In this document: one piece after another, positions 8,983-17,390 of the stretch
Position numbering within the stretch: position 1 is the stretch's first letter
Layout of the letters: each line of letters opens with the position of its first letter
Program-made: the position numbers and the translations under genes
Source: Pontibacter aydingkolensis
Lineage (GTDB): Bacteria > Bacteroidota > Bacteroidia > Cytophagales > Hymenobacteraceae
Reading direction: 5' to 3'
NCBI RefSeq assembly: GCF_019443125.1
Contig: NZ_JAHYXK010000016.1
Span: 1 to 34,514 of the forward strand
Length of the DNA: 34,514 nt
The notes under the pieces: generated by a model
Told to the model about the DNA's origin: nothing
Databases searched by the model: none
The model's input: the letters and a program-made list of their open reading frames with translations, nothing else

Positions 8983-9769
8983 ATGGACGCACGGAAGTGG
9001 CGTAAGTGTCAAACGAGTCTACAGAATGAAGCGTATGGTCCGGATAAGTTAGGGCCGTTAAGCGGCCTCCGAATACACAACCTGTATCTATGTTGATAGT
9101 ATTATTGCGCCATGATGGTTCATGCACCGGTGTGTGGCCATACACTACAATAGCTTTTCCGCAGTAATCGGCGGCCCAGTCGAGCCGGATTGGTAAGCCA
9201 TGTTCATCCGTTTCTCCGGTTGTGGGCCCGTACAGGCATAAATCGCGTACGCCTCTGCTATTTCGTCCATGCAGTTCTTCTTCCAGTCCGGCATGCGCAA
9301 CTACTAAACGTCCATTATCAAGTATAATGTGGTGGGGCAAACCAGCAAGAAATTTCTTAACCCGCTCTTTAAAGCTTTTCCTGTAGCCCTTTAGTTGCTC
9401 CACCGTCATTTCGAGCCCATGCCGTATGCGTACACTGCGGCCCAGTAATAGCCGCAGCAGTTTATCGTCGTGGTTGCCACTCACACAGTAAGCCAGCCCA
9501 TCCTCTGCCATGTCCATTGCCAGTTGCAAAACCTCCGGCGAATTAGGTCCACGGTCAACCAGGTCGCCTACAAAAATTACAATGCTCTTATCAGGCCGTT
9601 GCACAAGGTAGCGTTTATTCTCATCGTCGTGGGTAACAGTATACTTAAGCTCCTGCAGTAGGGCTACCAGCTCTCCAAAGCACCCGTGCACATCCCCGAT
9701 TATATGGAATGGGCCATGTAAATCGGGTAAGTTTAAAATGCTATGCTCTATTGCTGCTGGTTTAGCCAT
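8957..9769 (-). CDS. prpE: PrpE-like symmetrical-type Ap4A hydrolase / PPP-family metallophosphatase
   Basis: This is a metal-dependent phosphatase of the PPP fold, 270 aa. The three signature blocks are present: GDVHG (Asp26, His28), GDLVDRG (Asp69, Asp72, Arg73) and GNHD (98-101), followed by VVAHAGL and VVYGHTPV with metal-ligand histidines. The stretch LYGPTTGETDEHGLPIR-DWAADY and NTINIDTGCVFG closely resembles Bacillus PrpE, which cleaves diadenosine tetraphosphate, so that activity is inferred; a protein-phosphatase side activity is possible. It converges on and overlaps mrpG by 26 bp and is divergent from the CLC gene (176 bp between). Confidence 0.88.
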   Translation of the reverse strand: MAKPAAIEHSILNLPDLHGPFHIIGDVHGCFGELVALLQELKYTVTHDDENKRYLVQRPDKSIVIFVGDLVDRGPNSPEVLQLAMDMAEDGLAYCVSGNHDDKLLRLLLGRSVRIRHGLEMTVEQLKGYRKSFKERVKKFLAGLPHHIILDNGRLVVAHAGLEEELHGRNSRGVRDLCLYGPTTGETDEHGLPIRLDWAADYCGKAIVVYGHTPVHEPSWRNNTINIDTGCVFGGRLTALTYPDHTLHSVDSFDTYATSVRPFIRYHQHH

Positions 9770-9945
9770 AAGTTTTGCTGTAATTAAATCAACAAATTTT
9801 GATACAGTTTAATCCATTAAACCGTCTATACTTTCAGAAGTATGTCAGGTACTGCCAGTTTTATAAACTTTTGGTTGAGGTTAACCTTTGTTCTGCTTAA
9901 TTTGCAGGCTTCACTCAATTTTATCTTTCAGGCTAACCCTCTGAA

Positions 9946-11724
9946 ATGCCTTACATCAAAAAAGTCAAAATTCCGCTCCTCTGGCTTCGCCGCCATACTT
10001 CCGACAGGGAATTTATGCTGATATCGAGTGTACTGGTTGGTTTAACTGCCGGGCTTGCTGCCGTTGTGCTTAAAACACTGGTGCACTACATACATTTATT
10101 ACTTGCTTACGGCAACCGCCTTTTGGATCAGCCTTACTGGCTAGTGGTGTTTCCTCTTATCGGTATACTTCTAACAGTTTTCCTGGTAAAAGTGTTATTT
10201 AACGGTAAGATAGATCGCGGCACGGCCAACATACTTTTTAACATCTCTCAGAAGTCGAGTATGGTGGAGCGGCATAAAATGTACTCTCATGTGCTTACGA
10301 GTGGCATTACGGCCGGGTTTGGCGGATCAGCAGGTTTGGAGTCTCCTATTGTGGTTACCGGATCGGCCATAGGCTCTAACTTTGGGCGGGAATATCACCT
10401 TAACTACCGCGACAGAACCTTACTGCTGGCATCAGGCGCGGCGGCAGGCATTGCAGCTGTGTTTAATGCGCCAATAGCCGGTGTGCTTTTTGCCTTAGAG
10501 GTACTGCTGGTCGATATAAGTATAACCGCTTTTATTCCGCTCATTATCTCGGCAGTGGTTGGTGCGCTTTGCTCCAGACTTATACTTAACGAAGGTATAC
10601 TTTTCTATTTGGGTCAGGAGGAGTTTTTTGAGGCTGGGCACCTGCTGTACTATGTCTTGCTGGGTTTACTGGCAGGTATGATATCGGTGTATTACTCCCG
10701 GATGGCGCTACGCGTTGAAGAGCTGTTTGAGGAGTATCAGGACAAAGTATACCGAAGGGCCATCATCGGCGGCATATTGCTTGGATTGCTGATCATGCTT
10801 TTCCCTCCGCTTTTCGGGGAAGGTTACGGAAGTATAACTTTACTGGAGAGCAACAACGCGGAGAAGCTGCTGCAGGATAGCTGGCTCTCCTTTTTTGGAA
10901 CTAACGAGTGGCTTATACTTGGCTTTATAGGTGCATTGGCATTAGTTAAAGTTTTTGCCACTACTATTACCATTGCGTCTGGTGGTAACGGCGGTAACTT
11001 TGCTCCATCTATGTTTGTGGGGGCATGTACAGGTTACTTCTTTGCCAGGATGGTAAACATGTTACAGATAAGCAACCTGCCTATTAACAGCTTTTCGATG
11101 GTGGGCATGGCCGGTATACTTAGCGGTGTAATGCACGCTCCCTTAACGGCTGTTTTTCTTATCGCTGAGATTACCGGTGGCTATACCTTGATGATACCTT
11201 TGATGATCGTGGCTGCGAGTTCATTTGCCCTTGTAAAGTACTTCGAGCCTTACTCCTTAGACACTAAAAAACTTGCTCAAAAAGGGCAGCTACTTACCCA
11301 TAACAAAGACAGAACCATACTTCGTATACTTCAGATTCGCCACCTGATCGAAACAGACTTCCAGGAAGTGGCACCGGAGGCTACGCTTGGCGAACTAGTG
11401 CAGGTAATTGCCCACTCCCGCCGTAACCTGTTTCCGGTAGTAAATGCCAGCCAGCAACTAGAGGGGATTATACTTTTAGAGAACGTACGTGAGATCATGT
11501 TTAAAACCGAGAAGTATAACTCTGTAATTGTAAAGGAACTGATGCAGAAACCTCCGGCCCTGGTGCAGCATGATGCCAGCATGGCCGATGTAATGAAGAA
11601 ATTTGACGAGTCCGGTGCCTGGAACCTTCCTGTGGTGGAAGGCGATATTTACCTGGGCTTCGTATCCAAATCAAGTATATTTACAAAGTACAGGAAGTTG
11701 CTCATTAAAACCACAAACGTTTAA
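9946..11724 (+). CDS. CLC-family chloride channel/transporter with C-terminal CBS domains
   Basis: This is a membrane anion channel or Cl-/H+ exchanger, 592 aa. The CLC selectivity-filter segments are GGSAGLESPIVV (Glu132 at the gating-glutamate position; the usual GREGP/GKEGP is GLESP here), NAPIAGVLFALEVLL, and SGGNGGNFAPSMFVGA. Two CBS repeats occupy about residues 445-590 and probably bind adenine nucleotides. Neighbouring Na+/H+ antiporters suggest a role in salt or charge balance, which is inference. The sequence does not tell whether it is a channel or an exchanger. Confidence 0.93.
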   Translation: MPYIKKVKIPLLWLRRHTSDREFMLISSVLVGLTAGLAAVVLKTLVHYIHLLLAYGNRLLDQPYWLVVFPLIGILLTVFLVKVLFNGKIDRGTANILFNISQKSSMVERHKMYSHVLTSGITAGFGGSAGLESPIVVTGSAIGSNFGREYHLNYRDRTLLLASGAAAGIAAVFNAPIAGVLFALEVLLVDISITAFIPLIISAVVGALCSRLILNEGILFYLGQEEFFEAGHLLYYVLLGLLAGMISVYYSRMALRVEELFEEYQDKVYRRAIIGGILLGLLIMLFPPLFGEGYGSITLLESNNAEKLLQDSWLSFFGTNEWLILGFIGALALVKVFATTITIASGGNGGNFAPSMFVGACTGYFFARMVNMLQISNLPINSFSMVGMAGILSGVMHAPLTAVFLIAEITGGYTLMIPLMIVAASSFALVKYFEPYSLDTKKLAQKGQLLTHNKDRTILRILQIRHLIETDFQEVAPEATLGELVQVIAHSRRNLFPVVNASQQLEGIILLENVREIMFKTEKYNSVIVKELMQKPPALVQHDASMADVMKKFDESGAWNLPVVEGDIYLGFVSKSSIFTKYRKLLIKTTNV

Positions 11725-11741
11725 ATTTAAACTTAAAGCGC

Positions 11742-13448
11742 TTATTGAAACTCTTTCTCTGCCATTTTTTCGAGGCCCATGCTAACCATTAAGCCACTTG
11801 CCAGGCAGTCTTTCCAGTAGGTTAATACAGATCGGTTTTTTTTGCGAGTTACCTTAATATCTGCAATTCTTGGACTACCTCCTTTTTTACCTGGGTTACT
11901 ATCTTCTATTATAAACCAGTCTGCCGCTTTGGACAGTATTTTTTTTCCTAAACCCTGATCATCTCCTGATGATGCACCTGTAGAGAGCAATTCAATTTCG
12001 AGGTTATCATAAAGAGCACGCATGCTACCGGTGGCACGTTCCTGGTTTAGTGTGGCGTTAAAAGAAATGGATTGCACATAGCCTTTATCGATTTTAATGA
12101 AGTTTGTAGGAACCAGGATCGGGTTCAGCATTTGCGGTTGTCCCGAGGCTACACTGCCTTTTAAGGTATGATAGCCTTTTTTATCCAGCAATGGCAGATT
12201 AACGGTTGCCTCCATTTTGGTTTTGCCCATAATCAAAGCGCTTGCCCTTATTACAGCAGGGTTTTCACGGGATATTCTTTCAGGTTTGTTTGTTATGTTA
12301 GTGAGGCTGCCATTAAGCCCTGAAAAGTAAATGTACCCTGTTTCTGTGGCTTTCTCATCTAATACTTCAAAACGTGCAAATCCGCTTCTCAATCGTATGG
12401 TGTCGATCCTGAACTGCGCTTTTATACTTTGCGCAATATCGTGCGGCAAAGGTTTTATTCCTTTGTCTTTAAAGTGCTTCTTATCTTTAAATGCCGTGAT
12501 GTCCGGACTTTGGATGAGAATATGATTTGCCTCCAGGTTGTTATACTTTGAGTGTGCTGAAAAATCTATACCATTTGCAGTTACATTGGGCACTGTAATC
12601 TTAATATAAGTAGCCGCCCTGCCCTTGGCTTTAGAAAGCGCTGCAGCGGAACCAAGCGTTGGAATCAACTGAAGATTTCTGGCTGAAAAATCTTTGCGGT
12701 TTGTACTTATATTTAATGAATCGGTCGTGATCTTAAAATACTCATCAGGAATATTGAAAGTGGCTTTTTTAGCATTAAGCTCAATGTTCTGTGAGTAGTA
12801 AGTTCTGTTATTATTCTGGAAAGAGGCGCTGTCTAATCTGTAATCAGTTACTGTCAGGTCAAACTCATTAAGGGTAAATATTTCTGTTTCTGATTTAGCT
12901 GCCTCCCGGAATCTTACATTAGCTCCTGTTACATTTAGTTGCCCAATATGCATGTTTAGCAGAAACCCTTTTGCTGTTTCGTGTAGCGGTTTGTGCGTTG
13001 CTGTTGTATCCTGTATCATGGCGGTCATCAACAAATATGGCTGCCGTACTTCCAATCTTTCCAGGTCAACGTTTTTACGGAAAAGCATTTTAAAGAAACT
13101 CAACCTGCTTATCGTAACCGCATCAGCCTTTAGGTTGAGCAGCATTCTGGATACCTCCTTGTTTTGTTGCTTTAGCTGTTTCCATCTTTCATAATCAGGT
13201 GTCAGTTTTAAGCTGTCAACAGATACAGATCCTATAAAAGGAGACGTTTCAAAGCCATACAAGTCCAACTCATATACCCCATCCGACTGTTGTTGCACCA
13301 TTTTCTCCAGTTTGTGCTCCATCCATTGGGTAAATACATACTGCCCTATAAAAAGCAGCATTACGATGACAACTATAACCGAGCCGGCAATTAACCATTT
13401 CTTTGCTTTGTCTTTATGTTTGATTTTTCTCACAGTCTTATTTTGCAT
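11742..13448 (-). CDS. Membrane-anchored AsmA/DUF748-like protein of unknown function
   Basis: The product (568 aa from the ATG at 13448; a GTG three codons upstream at 13457 is also possible) has a basic N terminus (KIKHKDKAKKW), one transmembrane helix at about residues 18-38, then a long extracytoplasmic region rich in beta-strand-like alternation with many repeats of the type 'VDSLKLTP', 'LDSASFQNN', 'IDTIRLRSG'. That pattern of a single anchor followed by layered beta repeats is typical of AsmA-like proteins that span the periplasm. No catalytic motif is visible. It is convergent with the CLC gene (17 bp between) and divergent from the tetR gene. A specific function cannot be given. Confidence 0.7.
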   Translation of the reverse strand: MQNKTVRKIKHKDKAKKWLIAGSVIVVIVMLLFIGQYVFTQWMEHKLEKMVQQQSDGVYELDLYGFETSPFIGSVSVDSLKLTPDYERWKQLKQQNKEVSRMLLNLKADAVTISRLSFFKMLFRKNVDLERLEVRQPYLLMTAMIQDTTATHKPLHETAKGFLLNMHIGQLNVTGANVRFREAAKSETEIFTLNEFDLTVTDYRLDSASFQNNNRTYYSQNIELNAKKATFNIPDEYFKITTDSLNISTNRKDFSARNLQLIPTLGSAAALSKAKGRAATYIKITVPNVTANGIDFSAHSKYNNLEANHILIQSPDITAFKDKKHFKDKGIKPLPHDIAQSIKAQFRIDTIRLRSGFARFEVLDEKATETGYIYFSGLNGSLTNITNKPERISRENPAVIRASALIMGKTKMEATVNLPLLDKKGYHTLKGSVASGQPQMLNPILVPTNFIKIDKGYVQSISFNATLNQERATGSMRALYDNLEIELLSTGASSGDDQGLGKKILSKAADWFIIEDSNPGKKGGSPRIADIKVTRKKNRSVLTYWKDCLASGLMVSMGLEKMAEKEFQ

Positions 13449-13519
13449 GTAATGCACTCATACGTGATTTTTGTACTATGTGTGCACATACTTTCTTAGC
13501 AGGCTTACGCAAAGTAGTG

Positions 13520-13550
13520 TTTGAATAAGTGATCAAAAGAACTAAATTAC
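13520..13550 (+). promoter_or_regulatory. Putative promoter of the TetR gene
   Basis: TTTG at 13520-13523 and TAAATTAC at 13543-13550 are separated by exactly 19 bp, the Bacteroidota spacing. The -7 element matches TAnnTTTG only partly. It runs directly into the palindromic operator at 13551. Confidence 0.5.
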
Positions 13551-13564
13551 TGAACGAACGTTCA
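13551..13564. promoter_or_regulatory. Palindromic operator, probably for the adjacent TetR regulator
   Basis: TGAACGAACGTTCA has perfect outer arms TGAAC/GTTCA and an inner palindrome GAACGTTC, a form common for TetR-family sites. It ends 8 bp before the tetR start codon, where the transcript is expected to begin, so it fits autorepression. It also lies in the region shared with the divergent AsmA-like gene. Confidence 0.7.
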
Positions 13565-13572
13565 ATCAAAGT

Positions 13573-14148
13573 ATGGTTTCTACTATAATTAAGCGTGAAC
13601 TAAGTAGACAATTGCTACTGGAAACTGGCTTGAAGCTTTTTTCTGAGAAAGGCTATGAGGCAACCTCCATCCGGGCAATAGCTAAAGAAGCTTGTATATC
13701 GCTTGGCCTGATGTACAATTACTTTACGAGTAAAGAAGACTTATTAAGAGAGATATTTCTAAGTGGCCAGTATGATATTGAGGCCTCCTTTGCAACAGAG
13801 CAAACTTCTGACTCAGGTATAACTGGTATTGAACAGCACATTCTCAACACAGTTGCATTATTAAAAGAGAAAAGGGAGTTTTGGCGACTACTGCATAGCC
13901 TACGCATGCAAAGCACAATTTACCAGGAAATGAAAAGCCCCATTGACAAACAAATTGCTTATATACAAAAGATGATCGAAAGAAATTTATTGGAGATCGG
14001 ATTTAAAAATCCCAGCCAAGAGGCACTTCTCTTGTTTGCTAGCCTGGACGGAATAGCCAGCCATTTCCTGATGGACAAAACTTACCCGATTGATAAGATG
14101 GCTAATTACCTGATCCAGAAGTATAAAAACAGCAGCAATTATGAATAA
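13573..14148 (+). CDS. TetR/AcrR-family transcriptional regulator
   Basis: This is a DNA-binding repressor of 191 aa, a normal TetR length. Residues 10-57 form the helix-turn-helix: LLLETGLKLFSEKGYEATS, then IRAIAKEACISLGLMYNYF and TSKEDLL. The rest is the helical ligand-binding and dimerisation domain, which is not conserved enough to name a ligand. A palindrome sits just before the start codon. The hydrolase gene begins 16 bp after its stop, so the two are probably co-transcribed, and the substrate or product of the hydrolase is a candidate ligand (inference). Confidence 0.92.
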   Translation: MVSTIIKRELSRQLLLETGLKLFSEKGYEATSIRAIAKEACISLGLMYNYFTSKEDLLREIFLSGQYDIEASFATEQTSDSGITGIEQHILNTVALLKEKREFWRLLHSLRMQSTIYQEMKSPIDKQIAYIQKMIERNLLEIGFKNPSQEALLLFASLDGIASHFLMDKTYPIDKMANYLIQKYKNSSNYE

Positions 14149-14164
14149 GGTAATTTAAAAAACT

Positions 14165-15037
14165 ATGAAATCACCAAAATGGCTCGACCGCATATTATAT
14201 CCATTTGCCCACAATACAGTAGATCTGCCTGCCGGGCAAATGCATTACGTTGACGAGGGTGAAGGCGAGCCTGTCGTTTTTGTTCATGGCACCCCTACCT
14301 GGTCGTTCGTTTGGCGGCAACAAATTAAATCTCTAAGCAGAACAAACCGATGCATTGCTCCTGACCATTTGGGTTTCGGGCTTTCAGAGAAGCCTGCGGG
14401 TTTTGCCTATACTCCCGAGGCGCATGCTGATAACCTGGAAAGGCTGATTGAGCACCTGCAATTAAAAAACATTACGTTGGTAGTACACGACTTCGGCGGA
14501 CCTATTGGGTTACGTTACGCTATTAAATATACTGAAAACGTTAAACGTTTAGTGATACTTAACACCTGGATGTGGAGCCTGGAAGAAGAGAGCAAGATCA
14601 TGAGGATCAGCAAGTTTATGGCCGGAGCAATTGGGCGCTTTTTATACTTACAAATGGGGTTTTCAGCAAAAGTACTTCTGCCACAAGGCTATCACGAAAG
14701 CAAGCACCTTACAAAAGATATTAAGCAACATTACCAGAAACCGCTCTCCACTCCCGCCAGCAGAAAAGGTACCTGGCAATTTGCAAAAGCCCTGCACAAA
14801 TCCAATCCATATTTTGCAGAGTTGTGGCGGCAACAAGACAAACTGCGAAGTATAAACAAGCTTATACTTTGGGGTGAAAAAGACAAGTTGCTCCCGTTAC
14901 ACTTTTTAGATAAATGGCAACAAGCCTTTCCGGAAACAAAAACAATAAAGTATAAAGCCGGACATTTTTTACAGGAAGAACGTGGAGGTGAAGTAGCAGA
15001 TGCTATTAAACAATTTGTCTTAACCACAAATAAATAG
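14165..15037 (+). CDS. Alpha/beta hydrolase with Asp nucleophile, haloalkane dehalogenase-like
   Basis: This is a cytoplasmic alpha/beta-fold hydrolase, 290 aa. The oxyanion motif is HGTPTWSF (41-48) and the nucleophile elbow is VVHDFGG with Asp109 instead of Ser. Asp240 (GEKDKLLP) and His267 (KAGHF) complete the likely triad. This arrangement is that of haloalkane dehalogenases and epoxide hydrolases. The Trp that follows the nucleophile in dehalogenases (HDWG) is Phe110 here, and the Asn often found in HGNP is Thr43, so classical halide binding is doubtful. It follows a tetR gene, which suggests inducible detoxification. The last codons overlap a palindromic repeat (15017-15109). Confidence 0.85.
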   Translation: MKSPKWLDRILYPFAHNTVDLPAGQMHYVDEGEGEPVVFVHGTPTWSFVWRQQIKSLSRTNRCIAPDHLGFGLSEKPAGFAYTPEAHADNLERLIEHLQLKNITLVVHDFGGPIGLRYAIKYTENVKRLVILNTWMWSLEEESKIMRISKFMAGAIGRFLYLQMGFSAKVLLPQGYHESKHLTKDIKQHYQKPLSTPASRKGTWQFAKALHKSNPYFAELWRQQDKLRSINKLILWGEKDKLLPLHFLDKWQQAFPETKTIKYKAGHFLQEERGGEVADAIKQFVLTTNK

Positions 15038-15109
15038 GGGTTATCTTGATTAAACAGATTTGGTTTACCATAAAATCATAGTTAATCCCCATTAATCTGC
15101 GGTTAAGAC
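15017..15109. repeat. Imperfect palindromic repeat, family A copy 1
   Basis: The left arm (15017-15043, beginning GTCTTAACCACAAAT) and the right arm (15083-15109, ending ATCTGCGGTTAAGAC) are imperfect reverse complements. The element shares the GGGGATTAA-like and TTGATTAAACAGATTT-type segments with the palindrome at 17996-18078. It fills the whole junction between the convergent hydrolase and hisIE genes and reaches into the hydrolase stop. Confidence 0.65.
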
Positions 15110-15110
15110 A

Positions 15111-15716
15111 CTATTTCTTGTGCCGTTCCTCTAAAACAGCTACTACATCTTTTAACTCTAACCCTGAAGCAGCCAGTAAAACCAGCAGGTGGTAAAGCAG
15201 ATCAGCTGCTTCGCCTTTCATAGTATCCAGTTTGCCAGCTACTGCATCAATAACTGTTTCTACGGCCTCCTCTCCTACTTTCTGGGCTATTTTATTGATG
15301 CCTTTATCGAAAAGAAAATTAGTATAAGATCCTTCAGCAGGATTAACCTTACGCTCCTGGATAACCTGCTCTAGTTGCGCTATGAACTGAATAGCCTGAA
15401 TGCGTTTTGCCGTATCTTCTTCGCCAAAGCAGCTGGTGCTTCCGGTGTGGCAGGTTGGTCCGTTAGGCTTAACTTTTATGAGCAAAGAGTCTGCATCGCA
15501 GTCTTTGGCTATACTTAACACTTCTAACGTATTACCTGATGTTTCGCCTTTGGTCCAGAGGCGGTTCTTGGAGCGGGAAAAGAATGTTACCAGTCCCGAC
15601 TGTTTTGTTTTCTCCAGCGCCTCCTGGTTCATGTAGCCCAGCATCAGCACCTGGCCTGTTGTGTTATCCTGTATCACTGCAGGAATCAGCCCACCGGTTT
15701 TGTCAAAATCAAGCAT
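15111..15716 (-). CDS. hisIE: Bifunctional phosphoribosyl-AMP cyclohydrolase / phosphoribosyl-ATP pyrophosphatase
   Basis: This enzyme does the second and third steps of histidine synthesis: PR-ATP to PR-AMP (HisE part) and ring opening of PR-AMP (HisI part). The 201-aa protein has HisI at 1-100, with metal motifs DCDAD (72-76) and GPTCHTGSTSCF (86-97), and HisE at about 107-200, with VGEEAVETVIDA and EAADLLYHLLVLL. The length is normal for the fusion. It is the last gene of the hisH-A-F-IE unit but is separated from hisF by 199 bp of repeats. Confidence 0.96.
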   Translation of the reverse strand: MLDFDKTGGLIPAVIQDNTTGQVLMLGYMNQEALEKTKQSGLVTFFSRSKNRLWTKGETSGNTLEVLSIAKDCDADSLLIKVKPNGPTCHTGSTSCFGEEDTAKRIQAIQFIAQLEQVIQERKVNPAEGSYTNFLFDKGINKIAQKVGEEAVETVIDAVAGKLDTMKGEAADLLYHLLVLLAASGLELKDVVAVLEERHKK

Positions 15717-15719
15717 TAG

Positions 15720-15751
15720 TTAGAAAGTTAGAAAGTTAGAAAGTTAGAGAG
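15720..15751. repeat. 8-bp tandem repeat next to the hisIE start
   Basis: Four consecutive 8-nt units: TTAGAAAG three times, then TTAGAGAG. On the transcribed (minus) strand it lies directly before the hisIE start codon at 15716, inside the space where a ribosome would bind. It may be variable in copy number. Confidence 0.8.
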
Positions 15752-15778
15752 TTTAAACTTTTCTCTAATTCAACCCTG

Positions 15779-15895
15779 GAGCGAGAATCCATCCCGTGCC
15801 GTTTGTGCGTGCGAGTCTCCAGACTCGCTTAAATTTATTTATATAGTGAGTCTGGAGACTCATCCACTCTCTTAGTCCCCGGAATGATTCCGGCG
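15779..15895. repeat. Composite nested palindrome, family B
   Basis: Three palindromes are packed here. GCGAGTCTCCAGACTCGC is at 15811-15828 and GAGTCTGGAGACTC at 15848-15861; the core 15813-15826 is the exact reverse complement of 15848-15861, so each can fold alone or the two can pair. CCGGAATGATTCCGG is at 15879-15893. The whole lies between hisF and hisIE and looks like an interspersed non-coding element. No coding sequence is present. Confidence 0.75.
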
Positions 15896-15915
15896 CCAGA
15901 ATAAACCATTATAAA

Positions 15916-16674
15916 TTATATCCTCACAGCAATTCCCTGCTGTTTCAGGTATCTTTTTAGCTCCGGCACCCCAAGTTCGCGGAAGTGGAAAAGGCTCGCA
16001 GCAAGCGCAGCATCGGCATTGGCTTTTAAGAATGCATCAGAAAAGTGCTCCATACTTCCGGCACCGCCAGATGCGATTACGGGAACAGAAACAGCGTTGG
16101 CAACGGCACCTGTAATATTCAGCGCGAAGCCTGCCTTGGTACCATCGTTGTTCATACTTGTGAGCAGGATCTCGCCGGCACCTAAGTCCACGACCTGCTT
16201 TGCCCATTCTACTGTTTGGTACTCCGTTTCTATAGTTCCGGCACGGGTGTATACTTTCCAGCCTGTTGCTTCTGTATACTTGGTGTCTATGGCTACTGTA
16301 ACGCACTGGCTGCCGAAGTGCCTGGCCAGTTCCTCCACTAGTTGCGGGTTTTTGATGGCCGAGGAGTTAATAGAAACCTTATCTGCACCATTCTGCAGCA
16401 GCACCTCTACATCAGCCACGGAGCCAATTCCGCCACCCACTGTAAACGGAATATCAATATGCCGGGCAATGTCGCGCACAAGTTGGGCAAAGGTTTTACG
16501 GCCCTCATTGGTAGCTGTAATATCCAGGAACACCAATTCGTCGGCTCCCTGTTGGGCATACCATTTGGCTAGTTCCACCGGATCTCCGGCATCGCGTATG
16601 TTCTCGAACTGCACTCCTTTTACGGTGCGTCCGTCCTTAATATCAAGGCAAGGTATAATGCGTTTAGTTAGCAT
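15916..16674 (-). CDS. hisF: Imidazole glycerol phosphate synthase cyclase subunit
   Basis: HisF uses the ammonia made by HisH to turn PRFAR into imidazole glycerol phosphate and AICAR. The 252-aa protein is a TIM barrel beginning [18 protein letters not shown], with the catalytic Asp in PCLDIKDG and phosphate-binding loops FTVGGGIGS and IASGGAGS. Its start overlaps the hisA stop by 7 nt. It is the cyclase partner of the hisH product two genes upstream. Confidence 0.97.
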   Translation of the reverse strand: MLTKRIIPCLDIKDGRTVKGVQFENIRDAGDPVELAKWYAQQGADELVFLDITATNEGRKTFAQLVRDIARHIDIPFTVGGGIGSVADVEVLLQNGADKVSINSSAIKNPQLVEELARHFGSQCVTVAIDTKYTEATGWKVYTRAGTIETEYQTVEWAKQVVDLGAGEILLTSMNNDGTKAGFALNITGAVANAVSVPVIASGGAGSMEHFSDAFLKANADAALAASLFHFRELGVPELKRYLKQQGIAVRI

Positions 16675-17390
16675 ATAAATCGCTCTAAATTTTTTAAACT
16701 GATGGTGCCTTCATAGATTGCTTTACCGATAATAGCACCCTTTACTCCAATCTCCTGCAATTCTTCCAGGTCTGATACCGTTGTAACACCACCGCTGGCA
16801 ATTATTCCGGCTTCTGGTAAAGTAAGCTTCAGATGACGATAGGTATTGATGGATGGGCCCTGCAGCTTGCCGTCTTTGCTAACGTCGGTGCATATAAACA
16901 ACCTGGCTCCGGTTTTAACATAACCAGAGATAAAGTCCTGCAACGGATACTTGCTTTCTTCGGTCCAGGCAGAGATTGCGATATTGGTACCTTTAAAATC
17001 AGCACCGATTATAATCTTGTCTGCGCCATACTTCAGCAACCAACTTTTAACTGTATCCGGTTCGCGCACGGCTATACTTCCGGCAGTTATCTGGGCGGCC
17101 CCGGCATCAAAAGCTTGTTTGATAGCTTCCTCAGACTGAATGCCTCCACCAAAATCTATGGTCAGGTTGGTATTAGCCGCTATACTTTCCAGCACCGCAA
17201 GGTTCACAGGTTTCTTTGCTCTGGCTCCATCCAGGTCTACCAGGTGCAGGCGCTTTATGCCGTGGCTTTCGAAACGCTTGGCTACCTCCAGTGGGTTGCT
17301 ATCGTAAGTGGTCTGCTGTGCAAAGTCGCCTTCCGTCAGACGCACACACTGACCGCCGATTATGTCTATTGCAGGAATGATCTCCATCAT
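16668..17390 (-). CDS. hisA: ProFAR isomerase (HisA)
   Basis: This enzyme isomerises ProFAR to PRFAR, step four of histidine synthesis. The 240-aa TIM barrel begins [18 protein letters not shown], with catalytic Asp9, and has the second acid in [15 protein letters not shown]. Phosphate-binding loops DFGGGIQS and IASGGVTT are present. The start overlaps the hisH TGA by 4 nt (ATGA). Confidence 0.97.
   Translation of the reverse strand: MMEIIPAIDIIGGQCVRLTEGDFAQQTTYDSNPLEVAKRFESHGIKRLHLVDLDGARAKKPVNLAVLESIAANTNLTIDFGGGIQSEEAIKQAFDAGAAQITAGSIAVREPDTVKSWLLKYGADKIIIGADFKGTNIAISAWTEESKYPLQDFISGYVKTGARLFICTDVSKDGKLQGPSINTYRHLKLTLPEAGIIASGGVTTVSDLEELQEIGVKGAIIGKAIYEGTISLKNLERFIC

Noticed and set aside
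14165..15037. True haloalkane dehalogenase (dhaA) name
   Set aside because: The halide-stabilising Trp after the nucleophile and the Asn in HGNP are replaced, so a specific name is not supported.
15811..15861. CRISPR-like repeat
   Set aside because: Two related palindromes only, in opposite orientation, without regular spacers or cas genes.
16019..16678. 219-codon plus-strand frame opposite hisF
   Set aside because: A shadow of hisF; the minus strand has full family motifs.
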